Source of the DNA: Nocardioides luti
GTDB taxonomy: Bacteria; Actinomycetota; Actinomycetes; Propionibacteriales; Nocardioidaceae
DNA: 64,000 nt
Direction of reading: 5' to 3'
Assembly (NCBI RefSeq): GCF_014212315.1
Contig: NZ_JACKXE010000001.1
Span: 186,001-250,000, forward strand
Shown: piece by piece, positions 37,453 through 46,822 of the stretch
Numbering within the stretch: position 1 is the stretch's first letter
How the letters are laid out: each line of letters starts with the position of its first letter
Notes under the pieces: model-generated
Database searches by the model: none
Told to the model about the DNA's origin: nothing
The model's input: the letters and a program-made list of their open reading frames with translations, nothing else
Position numbers and translations under genes: made by a program

Positions 37453-38729
37453 CAGGGTCTCGGCACGCCGGTTCGTGCCTCACCGGCTGCCCGACCGCCG
37501 AAGGCCTCGGGGTGCGCCACCGCGACGACCTCACCGACCACGATGATCGCGGGCGCCTTGACCGCCTGGGCCTCCAGCTCGTGCGCCAGGGTGCCGAGCG
37601 TCGCCAGCACGGTCCGCTCCCCCGGCATCGTGCCGTCGCAGACGACGCCGACGGGCGTCGAGGCCGCCCGACCGCCCGCGACCAGGGCCTCCGCGATGGC
37701 CGGGGCGTTCTGCACGGCCATCATCAGCACGACGGTGCCGTTCAGCCGCGCCACCGCGTCCCACACGACCTGCGACTCCGGGTGCCCGGGCGGCAGGTGC
37801 CCGGAGATCACCGTGAACTCGTGCGCGATCCCGCGGTGGGTGACCGGGATGCCCGCGATGCCCGGCACCGCGATCGGGCTGCTCAGCCCGGGGATCACCG
37901 TCACCGGCACCCCGGCCTCCCGGCACGCGAGCACCTCCTCGTAGCCGCGGCCGAAGACGAAGTTGTCGCCGCCCTTGAAGCGCACCACCCGCTTGCCGGC
38001 CAGGGCGCGCTCGACGATGACCCGGTTGATCTCCTCCTGCAGCGCCGAGCGGCCCCGCGGCAGCTTCGCGACGTCGATCAGCTCGACGTCGGCGGGCAGC
38101 TCGCTCAGCAGCTCGCGCGGGGCGAGCCGGTCCGCCACGACGACGTCCGCCTCCATCAGCGCCTTGCGGCCGGCGACGGTCATCAGGTCGGGGTGACCCG
38201 GTCCGCCGCCGACGAGCACGACGCCCGCGCTGCGGTCGCGCTGGTGCCGGGCCACGATCGTGCCCTCGCGCAGGCCCTCGAGGATCTCGTCGCGCACGGC
38301 CGCGGACCGGCGCGGCTCGCGGTTGCCCAGGACGGCCACCGTGACCCCCGCCTCGCGGCCCACCGCCGGGGTCCACGCGGTGGCACGGGTGGCGTCGTCG
38401 GCGCGCACGCAGAAGATCCGGCGCTCCTCGGCGGCCTGGCTGACCAGCTCGTTGGCCGCCCGGTCGTCGGTGGCGGCGATGACGTACCACGCACCGTCGA
38501 GGTCGGTGGCCTCGAAGCCACGCTCGTGCCAGGTGACCTCGCCGGCACCGACCAGTCCCTCGATCGCCGGGGTCACGACCGGTGACACCACGGTCACGAC
38601 GGCACCGACCGCCAGGAGGGCCGGGACCCGTCGCTGCGCGACGTGCCCACCACCGGCGACCACGACGCGGCGGCCGGCCAGGATCAGGCCCGAGGGGTAC
38701 GGCGGGAAGTCGTCCACGTCCCCCATCAT
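37452..38729 (-). CDS. cobA: Uroporphyrinogen-III C-methyltransferase with siroheme-synthase N-terminal domain
   Basis: 425 aa, bifunctional-like. Residues 10-160 form the Rossmann precorrin-2 dehydrogenase/ferrochelatase domain (RRVVVAGGGHVAQRR, YVIAATDDRAANELV). Residues 168-410 are the SAM-dependent uroporphyrinogen-III methyltransferase: VGGGPGHPDLMTVAGRKAL, VRFKGGDNFVFGRGYEE, PGLSSPIAVPGIAGIPVTHR. It makes precorrin-2 and probably sirohydrochlorin/siroheme for nitrite and sulfite reductases, or feeds cobalamin synthesis. The CysG dimerisation segment looks shortened. Either of the two adjacent ATGs (38729, 38726) may be used. Divergent from the YbhB-like gene. Confidence 0.9.
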   Translation of the reverse strand: MMGDVDDFPPYPSGLILAGRRVVVAGGGHVAQRRVPALLAVGAVVTVVSPVVTPAIEGLVGAGEVTWHERGFEATDLDGAWYVIAATDDRAANELVSQAAEERRIFCVRADDATRATAWTPAVGREAGVTVAVLGNREPRRSAAVRDEILEGLREGTIVARHQRDRSAGVVLVGGGPGHPDLMTVAGRKALMEADVVVADRLAPRELLSELPADVELIDVAKLPRGRSALQEEINRVIVERALAGKRVVRFKGGDNFVFGRGYEEVLACREAGVPVTVIPGLSSPIAVPGIAGIPVTHRGIAHEFTVISGHLPPGHPESQVVWDAVARLNGTVVLMMAVQNAPAIAEALVAGGRAASTPVGVVCDGTMPGERTVLATLGTLAHELEAQAVKAPAIIVVGEVVAVAHPEAFGGRAAGEARTGVPRP

Positions 38730-38775
38730 CCCCGCCCCCGTTCCCGGGCGCGTTGGGACGGCCCAGCCGGCGGAC

Positions 38776-38781
38776 TAACGT
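38776..38781 (+). promoter_or_regulatory. -10 hexamer TAACGT for YbhB-like gene
   Basis: TAACGT 32 nt before ATG 38814; in contrast to the leaderless genes this one has a clear AGGAG 5 nt before its start. Confidence 0.4.
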
Positions 38782-38813
38782 GGCAGCGACCCGATCCCTG
38801 AGCTAGGAGCGAC

Positions 38814-39335
38814 ATGAGCCTCGACCGTCCCGTCAGCCCGAACCCGTACGACCTGCTTCCCGCGGTGCCGTCGTTCACCGTCACCAGCGACGACGTCACC
38901 GACGGCCAGCCGCTGAAGGACGACCAGGTCGCGGACGCCGGCAACACCTCGCCCCAGCTGTCCTGGTCCGACGTGCCCGAGGGCACGAAGAGCTTCACGA
39001 TCACCTGCTTCGACCCCGACGCCCCGACCCCGAGCGGCTTCTGGCACTGGGTGCTCGTCGACGTGCCCGCTGACGTGACCTCGCTCGACACCGGCGCCGC
39101 GGCCGGCGACCTGCCCGGCCAGGCCTTCCACTGCCGCAACGACGGCGGCGAGCAGGGCTTCATGGGTGCCGCTCCTCCGCAGGGCGACCAGGTGCACCGC
39201 TACTTCTTCGTCGTGCACGCGGTGAAGGAGGAGACGCTGGGCGTCGACGCGGACGCGTCGCCGGCCGTCGTGTCCTTCAACCTGGCCTTCAAGACCGCCG
39301 GCCGGGCGATCCTGCACGGCACCTACCAGCACTGA
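38814..39335 (+). CDS. YbhB/YbcL family Raf-kinase-inhibitor-like protein
   Basis: 173 aa phosphatidylethanolamine-binding-protein fold. Ligand-site residues are visible: [20 protein letters not shown] (DPDAP and HW) and [12 protein letters not shown] (HRY). Cytosolic, no signal peptide; family roles in bacteria are unclear, possibly binding anionic ligands or modulating kinases. ATG 38814 is preceded by TAGGAGCGAC, a good ribosome-binding site. Monocistronic, convergent with the flavin-reductase gene. Confidence 0.92.
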   Translation: MSLDRPVSPNPYDLLPAVPSFTVTSDDVTDGQPLKDDQVADAGNTSPQLSWSDVPEGTKSFTITCFDPDAPTPSGFWHWVLVDVPADVTSLDTGAAAGDLPGQAFHCRNDGGEQGFMGAAPPQGDQVHRYFFVVHAVKEETLGVDADASPAVVSFNLAFKTAGRAILHGTYQH

Positions 39336-39355
39336 GCACAGCGGCGAGGGCTCAG
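39332..39355. terminator. Short hairpin spanning convergent stops
   Basis: CTGAGC (39332-39337) pairs with GCTCAG (39350-39355) around a 12-nt loop. It includes the TGA of the YbhB gene and the stop of the flavin-reductase gene. Only 6 bp, no T run. Confidence 0.4.
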
Positions 39356-39960
39356 GCGGTCGGGGACGACCCCGCCCGCTTGAGCAGCTCGTCGAACGAG
39401 ACCGGGTCGGTGAACCCGTCGCGCACGACGTGCAGGCCGCGACGTCCGGTGAGGAGTCCGGCCAGCTCGCCTGCCGCCCGCTCGATCCGCTCCGAGAGCC
39501 GCGGGTCCGCGAAGTCCTCGCTCGCCGCGAACACCCCGGTCGGGACGACGACGGCGCGCAGGTAGGCGAACAGCGGCCGCAGCGCGTGCTCCAGCACCAG
39601 CGAGTGCCGCGAGGTGCCTGCGGTCGCCGCGATCAGCACCGGCGTGCCGTCGAGCAGGCCGGGCTCGAGCACGTCCACGAACGTCTTGAAGAGACCGGAG
39701 TAGCTCGCCGAGAACACCGGCGTGACGACGATCAGGGCATCGGCACGGCGGACGGTGTCGATCGCAGCGGCGAGGTCCCCGCTCGGGAAGCCGGTGAGCA
39801 GGTGGTCCGCCAGCGCGTGCGCGAGCGGGCGCAGCTCGACCACGTCGATCTCGGCGTGGCCGCCCACCGCCCGGTCGGTCGCCTCCGCGAGCCGGTCGGC
39901 GAGCAGCCGCGTCGAGGAGGGCACGCCCAGGCCGGCGCTGACCACGGCGACGCGGGTCAC
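39352..39960 (-). CDS. NADPH-dependent FMN reductase (CE1759 family)
   Basis: 202 aa flavodoxin-fold reductase: VAVVSAGLGVPSSTRLLADR forms the phosphate-binding loop and VVTPVFSASYSGLFKTFVDV the flavin-contact strand. It matches the CE1759-type reductase that accompanies a CE1758-type LLM enzyme in actinobacteria. GTG 39960 overlaps the TGA of the LLM gene (GTGA), so the pair is translationally coupled: the reductase would supply reduced FMN to the monooxygenase. Confidence 0.88.
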   Translation of the reverse strand: MTRVAVVSAGLGVPSSTRLLADRLAEATDRAVGGHAEIDVVELRPLAHALADHLLTGFPSGDLAAAIDTVRRADALIVVTPVFSASYSGLFKTFVDVLEPGLLDGTPVLIAATAGTSRHSLVLEHALRPLFAYLRAVVVPTGVFAASEDFADPRLSERIERAAGELAGLLTGRRGLHVVRDGFTDPVSFDELLKRAGSSPTA

Positions 39961-41078
39961 GCGGGCACCTCGCTCCGGTCGCCGGTCGTGGCCGTCGTGG
40001 TGTCGAGCGCGGCGACCCGCGCCGCGTGGGTCGGGCCGTCCGGCACGTGGGCCGGGCGCAGGGCGTCGAACTCGCGGCGCAGGACCGGCACGACCTCCTC
40101 GCCGAGCAGGTCGAGCTGCTCGAGGACGGTCGTCAGCGGGAGCCCCGCGTGGTCCATGAGGAACAGCTGGCGCTGGTAGTCCCCGACGTACTCCCGGAAG
40201 CCGAGCGTCCGCTCGATCACCTCCTGCGGCGACCCGACGGTCAGTGGGGTCTGCCGGGTGAACTCCTCGAGCGACGGGCCGTGACCGTAGACCGGCGCGT
40301 TGTCGAAGTACGGACGGAACTCCCGCACCGCGTCCTGGCTGTTCTTCCGCATGAAGACCTGGCCGCCGAGGCCGACGATCGCCTGGTCCGCGGCGCCGTG
40401 CCCGTAGTGCTCGAAGCGCCGGCGGTAGAGCTCGACCATCTGACGCGTGTGCGAGGGCGGCCAGAAGATGTGGTTGTGGAAGAAGCCGTCGCCGTAGTAC
40501 GCCGCCTGCTCGGCGATCTCGGGACTGCGGATCGAGCCGTGCCAGACGAAGGGTGCGACGCCGTCCAGCGGGCGGGGCGTCGACGTGAAGCCCTGCAGCG
40601 GGGTGCGGAACCGGCCCTGCCAGTCGACCACGTCCTCGTGCCACAGGCGGTGCAGCAGCGCGTAGTTCTCGATCGCCAGGTTGATGCCCTCGCGGATGTC
40701 CTTGCCGAACCACGGGTAGACCGGTCCCGTGTTGCCACGGCCCATCATCAGGTCCATCCGGCCGTCGGTGAGGTGCTGCAGGGTGGCGTAGTCCTCGGCG
40801 ATCCGGACCGGGTCGGTCGTCGTGATCAGCGTCGTGGAGGTGGACAGGAGGATCCGCTCGGTCTGCGCGGCGATGTAGGCCATCGTCGTGGTCGGCGACG
40901 ATGCGACGAACGGCGGGTTGTGGTGCTGACCGACGGCGACGACGTCGAGCCCGACCTCCTCGGCCTTCTTCGCGATCGCGACCTGGGCCTTGATCCGCTC
41001 GTGCTCGGTCGGGGTGCGACCGGTCGTGGGGTCCTGCGTCACGTCCCCGACGGTGAAGATGCCGAACTGCATGACCAC
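39957..41078 (-). CDS. LLM class flavin-dependent oxidoreductase (CE1758 family)
   Basis: 373 aa bacterial-luciferase-like TIM barrel. Signatures: QFGIFTVGDVTQDPTTGRTP at the start, GQHHNPPFVASSPTTTMAYI (flavin/substrate loop) and GRMDLMMGRGNTGPVYPWFG. It is the oxygenase half of a two-component system whose reductase is the next gene. Substrate unknown; related actinobacterial pairs are induced by oxidative or quinone stress. ATG 41078 and ATG 41072 are both possible starts; CAGGAG lies upstream. A pair of nested palindromes sits 12-38 bp before the start. Confidence 0.9.
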   Translation of the reverse strand: MVMQFGIFTVGDVTQDPTTGRTPTEHERIKAQVAIAKKAEEVGLDVVAVGQHHNPPFVASSPTTTMAYIAAQTERILLSTSTTLITTTDPVRIAEDYATLQHLTDGRMDLMMGRGNTGPVYPWFGKDIREGINLAIENYALLHRLWHEDVVDWQGRFRTPLQGFTSTPRPLDGVAPFVWHGSIRSPEIAEQAAYYGDGFFHNHIFWPPSHTRQMVELYRRRFEHYGHGAADQAIVGLGGQVFMRKNSQDAVREFRPYFDNAPVYGHGPSLEEFTRQTPLTVGSPQEVIERTLGFREYVGDYQRQLFLMDHAGLPLTTVLEQLDLLGEEVVPVLRREFDALRPAHVPDGPTHAARVAALDTTTATTGDRSEVPA

Positions 41079-41089
41079 TCCTGCTCCGT

Positions 41090-41116
41090 TGCTGATTGAA
41101 GATCAAACTATCAGCA
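41090..41116. promoter_or_regulatory. Nested palindromes upstream of the flavin oxygenase/reductase pair
   Basis: TGCTGAT (41090-41096) is inverted as ATCAGCA (41110-41116), and within it TTGA-AGA-TCAA (41096-41106) forms a second dyad. It lies 12 bp from the oxygenase start and 42 bp from the divergent membrane-protein gene; MarR-like in size. Confidence 0.55.
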
Positions 41117-41158
41117 GAACGGCATCGCGCCCGGCCCTATTCCGGCCATGATGCACGG

Positions 41159-41767
41159 ATGCCCGTCCGTCGCTGCCCCGCGTGGCTGCCCGCCCTGGTC
41201 CTGCTGCTGACCGTCGCCCAGCTGGCGGTCGCCGAGTGGTGGCCCGGGATCGACCGCTTCGCCGACAAGGCCTTCGGCGCGCGTCTCGTGGCCTATCCCC
41301 TGCTGATGCTCCTCGCCCCGGCCGTCTGGTGGGTCGTGGCCGGTCGTCGGCGCAGCGAGCGCCCGCCGTACGGCGCCTTCACGCTGGTCATGCTGCCGTT
41401 CCTGGTCGACGTGACCGGCAACAGCCTCGACCTGTACGACGCGGTCGTGTGGTGGGACGACCTGAACCACTTCGCCAACTGGCTGCTGCTGTGCGCAGGT
41501 CTGGGCCTGCTGCTGTGCGGTCGGGTCCGGCCCGGTTGGGCCGTGGTGCTGCTCGTCACCGGCCTGGGTGCCGCGCTCGCCATCGGCTGGGAGCTGGGTG
41601 AGTGGTACACCTTCATCCGGCACGGCACCGAGCTCGACACGGCCTACGAGGACACCCTCGGCGACGAGGCGCTCGGGACCCTGGGCGCGCTGGTGGCCGG
41701 GTTCGTCGTCCGGCGTGCGGTCAGCGCACCCGCGGGCGATAGGTCGGCGGCGGCGTCATCTGGATGA
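41159..41767 (+). CDS. DUF2238-type integral membrane protein
   Basis: 202 aa with about five hydrophobic helices. The conserved central region FLVDVTGNSLDLYDAVVWWD followed by DLNHFANW (Asp/His cluster in the membrane) and the later WELGEWYTF with DTAYEDTLGDEA match YjdF-like DUF2238 membrane proteins; acidic and histidine residues in helices suggest metal or lipid-headgroup chemistry but function is unknown. ATG 41159 is chosen at MPVRRCPAWLPAL. Its last 47 bp overlap, on the opposite strand, the 3' end of the His/Gly-rich gene. Confidence 0.85.
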   Translation: MPVRRCPAWLPALVLLLTVAQLAVAEWWPGIDRFADKAFGARLVAYPLLMLLAPAVWWVVAGRRRSERPPYGAFTLVMLPFLVDVTGNSLDLYDAVVWWDDLNHFANWLLLCAGLGLLLCGRVRPGWAVVLLVTGLGAALAIGWELGEWYTFIRHGTELDTAYEDTLGDEALGTLGALVAGFVVRRAVSAPAGDRSAAASSG

Positions 41768-42545
41768 GCAGGCCCAGCCAGGCCAGGGCGAGCAGCAGCG
41801 CGAGGAACAGCAGCGACACCGGGTCGGTCAGCCACTCGACGACGGGTGACGTCACGCTGACGAAGCCCAGCGGCGTGTGCACGGCCACGGTCTGCGCGAG
41901 CAGCTTGCCGGGGCGCTGCAGCGTCGTGCCGTAGAGGTCGGCCAGCGAGCCCACGCCGGCCTCGACCGCGTCGACCCCGAGGGCCGGCCCCCGGCTCGCG
42001 GTCCCGACGACGGTGGCGGGCAGCGACGTCGGGCGCGCGACGGTGCGCGGCGCTCCGCCGGCCTGCGCCGGGCGGTGCCGGGCGGCGTGGTGCTTGCCGG
42101 CGTGCTTCTTCGCGCCGTGGTGTCGGCCGCCGTCGCGACCGACGTGGCCCTTGCCCTTGTTCTTGTGGTGGTGCTGGTGGTGGTGCCCGGCCCCCGGCGG
42201 AGACGCGGGCGCCGGCTGGGTGCCGGCCTGACCGGGCGGTGCGGGGTTGCCGGGGCCGTTGCCGGGGCCCGGCCCGTTTCCGTTGCCGTTGCCGTGGCCG
42301 TTCCCGTGGCCGTTCCCGTGGCCGTTCCCGTGGCCCTTGCCGGGACCCTTGTCCGGCCCGTGTCCGGGGCCCTTGCCCGGGCCGTGCCCGTTGCCGTGGC
42401 CACCGCCCGGGCCGTGCCCGTTGCCGTGGCCACCGCCATGGCCGTGCCCGTGGCCCGGACGCGCTTGCGCGAGCGCGGGCCCCCCGACGACCAGCACGAG
42501 TGCGGCGGCGACCGCGACGACTCCCTGTCCCCAAAGACGTGACAT
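41721..42545 (-). CDS. His/Gly-rich surface-type protein with C-terminal membrane helix
   Basis: 274 aa. Signal peptide (VVAVAAALVLVVGGPALAQA), then about 65 residues of GHG/GNGHGPG repeats, a His-rich segment (GAGHHHQHHHKNKGKGH, then RHHGAKKHAGKHHAAR), a low-complexity region, and a C-terminal helix (VSLLFLALLLALAWLGLLIQ) with a short basic tail. It looks like an exported, membrane-held protein; the His clusters could bind metals. No classic LPXTG motif. Same direction as sortase F, 102 bp downstream of it, with three tandem hairpins between. Overlaps the convergent DUF2238 gene by 47 bp. Confidence 0.78.
   Translation of the reverse strand: MSRLWGQGVVAVAAALVLVVGGPALAQARPGHGHGHGGGHGNGHGPGGGHGNGHGPGKGPGHGPDKGPGKGHGNGHGNGHGNGHGNGNGNGPGPGNGPGNPAPPGQAGTQPAPASPPGAGHHHQHHHKNKGKGHVGRDGGRHHGAKKHAGKHHAARHRPAQAGGAPRTVARPTSLPATVVGTASRGPALGVDAVEAGVGSLADLYGTTLQRPGKLLAQTVAVHTPLGFVSVTSPVVEWLTDPVSLLFLALLLALAWLGLLIQMTPPPTYRPRVR
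42270..42470 (-). repeat. Low-complexity GHG/GNGHG coding repeat
   Basis: Short period-12 and period-6 repeats of CCGTGGCCGTTC-like units encode the His/Gly-rich tract. Confidence 0.8.
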
Positions 42546-42562
42546 CAGTGTTGCTCCGACTT

Positions 42563-42623
42563 CTGCCGGCCCCCCGGCACTACTGCCGGCCCCCCGGCAC
42601 TGCTGCCGGTCCCCCCGGCACTG
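42563..42623. repeat. Three tandem 20-21 bp hairpin units between sortase and His/Gly-rich genes
   Basis: CTGCCGGCCCCCCGGCACTA, then the same with final G, then a 21-bp copy with GGTCC. Each unit contains GCCGG/CCGGC arms and so can form a small GC hairpin. A related dyad is at 44432-44448. Confidence 0.75.
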
Positions 42624-42647
42624 CTGCTCTCGACTGTACTCATGCCG

Positions 42648-43287
42648 TCAGACGGCGGGCACCGCCGTGACGACGGCGTTGCTGAGGTAGCGCGACCCGT
42701 CCCAGTCCTCACAGGTGATGAGGACCAGGCGGCCGGGCACCTTCTGGCTGAAGAGCCGCTGGGCGTGGTCGGCCACGCTGCCCTTGCTGTAGACGTGGAC
42801 GCGTTGCACGTCGTAGGCGATCCAGCCGTGCGACGTCTTGACCCGGACCCGGTCACCGCGGTGCAGCGTCTCGAGGTCGTCGAGCGCCCCGCCGCCGGTG
42901 TGCACGGTGTGGCCCGTCACCAGCGCGCTGCCGCGTGCGGCTCCCGGTCGCGCGCCCGCCGCCCACCAGCCGAGCTCCTGCGGGTCGCTCGGCGGGATCA
43001 GCGTGCCACCGGGCGCCTTGATGGGGAGCACGACGGCATTGACCTTCAGCGCCGGGATGACCACGCGCGTGGGCATGCCCGAGACCCGCTTCGCCGGGAC
43101 CGCCTCACGGACCGGCTCGACCGAGGCCTCGGCGCTCGGTGAGCCCGTCACCGTCGGAGCAGCCCCGGAGGGATCCGCACTGACGGCCTGGGGGCTCTGC
43201 AGGTAGTACGCCGCGAGCCCGCCCGCGACGAGGGCCACCCCCGCCGCGGCCAGCCACCAGGAGTGGCGGCCGCGGCGCGAGGTGGAC

Positions 43288-43301
<14 letters not shown>
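42648..43301 (-). CDS. Class F sortase
   Basis: 217 aa from GTG 43301, overlapping the upstream gene's end by 14 bp. Single N-terminal membrane anchor (WWLAAAGVALVAGGLAAYYL, residues 15-34), then a sortase beta-barrel: VTGHTVH (His131), VLITCEDW (Cys197) and SRYLSNAV (Arg204), the complete His-Cys-Arg catalytic set. SDPQELGWW fits class F. It should cut a C-terminal sorting signal of an exported protein and attach it to the wall; the Asn/Gly-rich protein encoded just before it is the obvious candidate substrate. Confidence 0.92.
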
Positions 43302-44412
<1,111 letters not shown>

Positions 44413-44431
44413 GAGCGTCTCCAGAGCTTCT

Positions 44432-44448
44432 GCTGGGTCCCCCCCAGC
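44432..44448 (-). promoter_or_regulatory. Leader hairpin upstream of the Asn/Gly-rich gene
   Basis: GCTGGG (44432-44437) pairs with CCCAGC (44443-44448). On the mRNA side it carries a run of G and lies 20 nt before the start; sequence resembles the hairpin units at 42563-42623. Confidence 0.45.
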
Positions 44449-44633
44449 GACAGAAAGAATTGATGATTCGGACTGCCGCATCCGCCGAGTCGGTTGCGTC
44501 GTGTGACTTGTGCCCGCTCAACGTCCGGTCAAACTCCGGGTTACGCGAAATGACCGATCGGAGGACGCGACGTGACGCAGCACACCGGGAAACTCGTCCC
44601 GTCAGACCACCGGGGGTACTGAACGGAGCACCG

Positions 44634-45149
44634 ATGTCACGTGTCATGGCCCGCCTGGCAGCCACCTTCGCGCTGCTGGCACTCGCACTCGTCCTCGTGC
44701 TGCCCGGAGGCAGCGCCTCGGCCAAGGTGTGGAAGGTCCCGGCGCCCGACACCTCGCTCGACCCGCTGACGCACCTGACGGAGTACGAGAACCGGGTCGT
44801 CATCGGCATCAACAAGGCGCGCAAGGCGCACGACCTCACGCCGGTGCGCTACTTCTCCTCCTGCGTGGACCACTTCTCGGAGAGCTGGGCGCGTCACCTC
44901 GCCGACACCGGGCTCTTCGAGCACCGCAACCAGAACAAGATCCTGAGGAAGTGCAACCTGTCCTGGGTCGGCGAGACGCTCGTGCGCGGGACCCTGATCA
45001 CGCCGGGCCAGATGGTCAAGGCGTGGATGCACTCGCCCGAGCACCGCGTGATCATCCTGAAGAAGCGCGCCAACCGCGCGGGGGTCGGGGTCCGCCTCGA
45101 CAGCCAGGGCCGGTTCGTCGGCGTCCTCAACTTCGCCGACACCAGGTAG
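44634..45149 (+). CDS. Secreted CAP/SCP-domain protein
   Basis: 171 aa. Signal peptide ([23 protein letters not shown], residues 8-30) followed by one CAP domain: [40 protein letters not shown] (His/Glu pair), [10 protein letters not shown] and [20 protein letters not shown], the classic SPEHR motif. Extracellular; bacterial CAP proteins are poorly understood (lipid binding or wall-associated roles). ATG 44634 has CGGAGCACC before it. Divergent from the Asn/Gly-rich gene across 221 bp that contain both promoters; surface theme shared. Confidence 0.88.
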   Translation: MSRVMARLAATFALLALALVLVLPGGSASAKVWKVPAPDTSLDPLTHLTEYENRVVIGINKARKAHDLTPVRYFSSCVDHFSESWARHLADTGLFEHRNQNKILRKCNLSWVGETLVRGTLITPGQMVKAWMHSPEHRVIILKKRANRAGVGVRLDSQGRFVGVLNFADTR

Positions 45150-45194
45150 CCCCGGCTGGCGACGGGCCAGCGTCCTCACCCCACGGGGTGGATC

Positions 45195-45213
45195 TTCTTG
45201 ACTTGTTCAAGAA
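45195..45213. promoter_or_regulatory. Perfect palindrome TTCTTGA-N5-TCAAGAA before catalase
   Basis: 7-bp arms and a 5-bp centre, ending 19 bp before the catalase ATG. Looks like the binding site of a dimeric peroxide regulator (FurA/CatR- or OxyR-type), none of which is encoded here. Confidence 0.7.
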
Positions 45214-45232
45214 ACGGCTGTTCAGTCGAGGA

Positions 45233-46807
45233 ATGACCTCTGACGGCTCGTCCATCACCACGGCTCCCTCGAAGGAAGCCGAGCTCGGCTCCACGACCGA
45301 CAACGGCGCCCCGGCGCCCAGCGACCGCAACTCGCTGACGATCGGGCCCGACGGCCCGATCCTGCTGCACGACGTGCACTTCCTGAACCAGATGGCGCAC
45401 TTCAACCGCGAGCGCGTCCCGGAGCGCAACGTGCACGCCAAGGGCTCCGGCGCCTTCGGCGAGTTCGTCGCGACGGAGGACGTGTCGGCGTACACCAAGG
45501 CGGCGCTCTTCCAGCAGGGCACGACCACCGAGATGCTCGCGCGCTTCTCGACCGTGGCCGGCGAGCAGGGCTCCCCCGACACGTGGCGCGACCCGCGCGG
45601 GTTCTCGCTGAAGTTCTACACGACCGAGGGCAACTACGACCTCGTCGGCAACAACACCCCGGTCTTCTTCGTGCGCGACACGATGAAGTTCCCGCACTTC
45701 ATCCGCTCGCAGAAGCGGCGCGGCGGCAACGGCCTGCGCGACAACAACATGCAGTGGGACTTCTGGACCCTCAACCCGGAGTCGGCCCACCAGGTGACCT
45801 ACCTGATGGGCGACCGGGGCATCCCGAAGACCTACCGCCACATGAACGGCTACGGCTCCCACACCTTCCTCTGGGTCAACGCGGCCGGTGAGAAGCACTG
45901 GGTGAAGTACCACTTCCACTCCGACCAAGGCGTCGAGGCGCTGAGTGACGCCGACGCGACGCGGATCGCCGGCGAGGACGCGGACTTCCACCGCCGCGAC
46001 CTGAGCGAGTCGATCGCGGCCGGCGACTTCCCGAGCTGGACGCTCTCGATCCAGGCGATGCCGTACGACGACGCGAAGACCTACCGGATCAACCCGTTCG
46101 ACCTCACCAAGATCTGGCCCCACAGCGACTACCCGCTGATCAAGGTCGGCACGATGACGCTGAACAGGAACCCCGACAACTTCTTCGCCCAGATCGAGCA
46201 GGCGGCCTTCGAGCCGTCGGCGCTGGTGCCGGGCATCGGGTTCTCCCCGGACAAGATGCTGCTGGGCCGCGCCTTCGCCTACTCGGACACGCACCGCTAC
46301 CGCATCGGCGCCAACTACCTGCAGCTACCGGTGAACCGTCCCCGCGTCGAGGTGAACACCTACACCCAGGACGGCGCGATGGCCTACGAGCACCGTCAGG
46401 ACGACCCGGTCTACGCCCCGAACACCTTCGGCCGCGGCTACGCCGACAACGTCGGCGAGGTCGAGGAGAGCTGGGAGACCGACGGCGCCATGGTGCGCCA
46501 GGCCTACACCCTGCGTGCGGACGACGACGACTTCAGCCAGGCCGGCGCGCTGGTGCGCGACGTCTGGGACGACGAGATCCGGGCGAGCTTCGTCAAGACC
46601 GTGGCCGGGCACCTGCTCGGTGGCGTGGAGGGCGACGTCCTGGAGCGTGCCTTCGAGTACTGGCGCAACGTCGACGCCGACACCGCCAAGCAGATCGAGG
46701 AGCTCGTCCGCGCGGACGCCGACCTCGGTGGCCCCGGCGGCCAGGACGACAAGGCGAAGGAGCACGCGTCCGACCCGGTCGTCGAGTCGGACACGCACGC
46801 CGGCTGA
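45233..46807 (+). CDS. Monofunctional heme catalase
   Basis: 524 aa clade-3-type catalase. Catalytic His68 lies in [16 protein letters not shown], the distal Asn in [14 protein letters not shown], and the heme-ligand Tyr in [17 protein letters not shown] (RxxxY). Degrades hydrogen peroxide in the cytosol. ATG 45233 is used (CGAGGA just upstream); an in-frame TTG at 45203 within the palindrome is less likely. Monocistronic; the palindrome at 45195-45213 should regulate it. Converges on the dehydrogenase gene 15 bp away. Confidence 0.95.
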   Translation: MTSDGSSITTAPSKEAELGSTTDNGAPAPSDRNSLTIGPDGPILLHDVHFLNQMAHFNRERVPERNVHAKGSGAFGEFVATEDVSAYTKAALFQQGTTTEMLARFSTVAGEQGSPDTWRDPRGFSLKFYTTEGNYDLVGNNTPVFFVRDTMKFPHFIRSQKRRGGNGLRDNNMQWDFWTLNPESAHQVTYLMGDRGIPKTYRHMNGYGSHTFLWVNAAGEKHWVKYHFHSDQGVEALSDADATRIAGEDADFHRRDLSESIAAGDFPSWTLSIQAMPYDDAKTYRINPFDLTKIWPHSDYPLIKVGTMTLNRNPDNFFAQIEQAAFEPSALVPGIGFSPDKMLLGRAFAYSDTHRYRIGANYLQLPVNRPRVEVNTYTQDGAMAYEHRQDDPVYAPNTFGRGYADNVGEVEESWETDGAMVRQAYTLRADDDDFSQAGALVRDVWDDEIRASFVKTVAGHLLGGVEGDVLERAFEYWRNVDADTAKQIEELVRADADLGGPGGQDDKAKEHASDPVVESDTHAG

Positions 46808-46822
46808 CCTGGCACAGCGCGC

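Noticed and set aside
25789-37944. A 4051-codon open frame on the plus strand opposite the giant repeat protein
   Set aside because: It is antisense to the protease/Ig gene, is Arg/Gly/His-rich without any domain, runs across three real genes, and arises from GC-rich codon bias and repetition.
42239-42690. Plus-strand Pro/Trp-rich frames opposite the His/Gly-rich gene
   Set aside because: Artefacts of the GHG repeat; no start signal or domain.
45203-45232. TTG start for catalase inside the palindrome
   Set aside because: The ATG at 45233 has a purine-rich site directly upstream, and catalases of this type do not need the extra residues.
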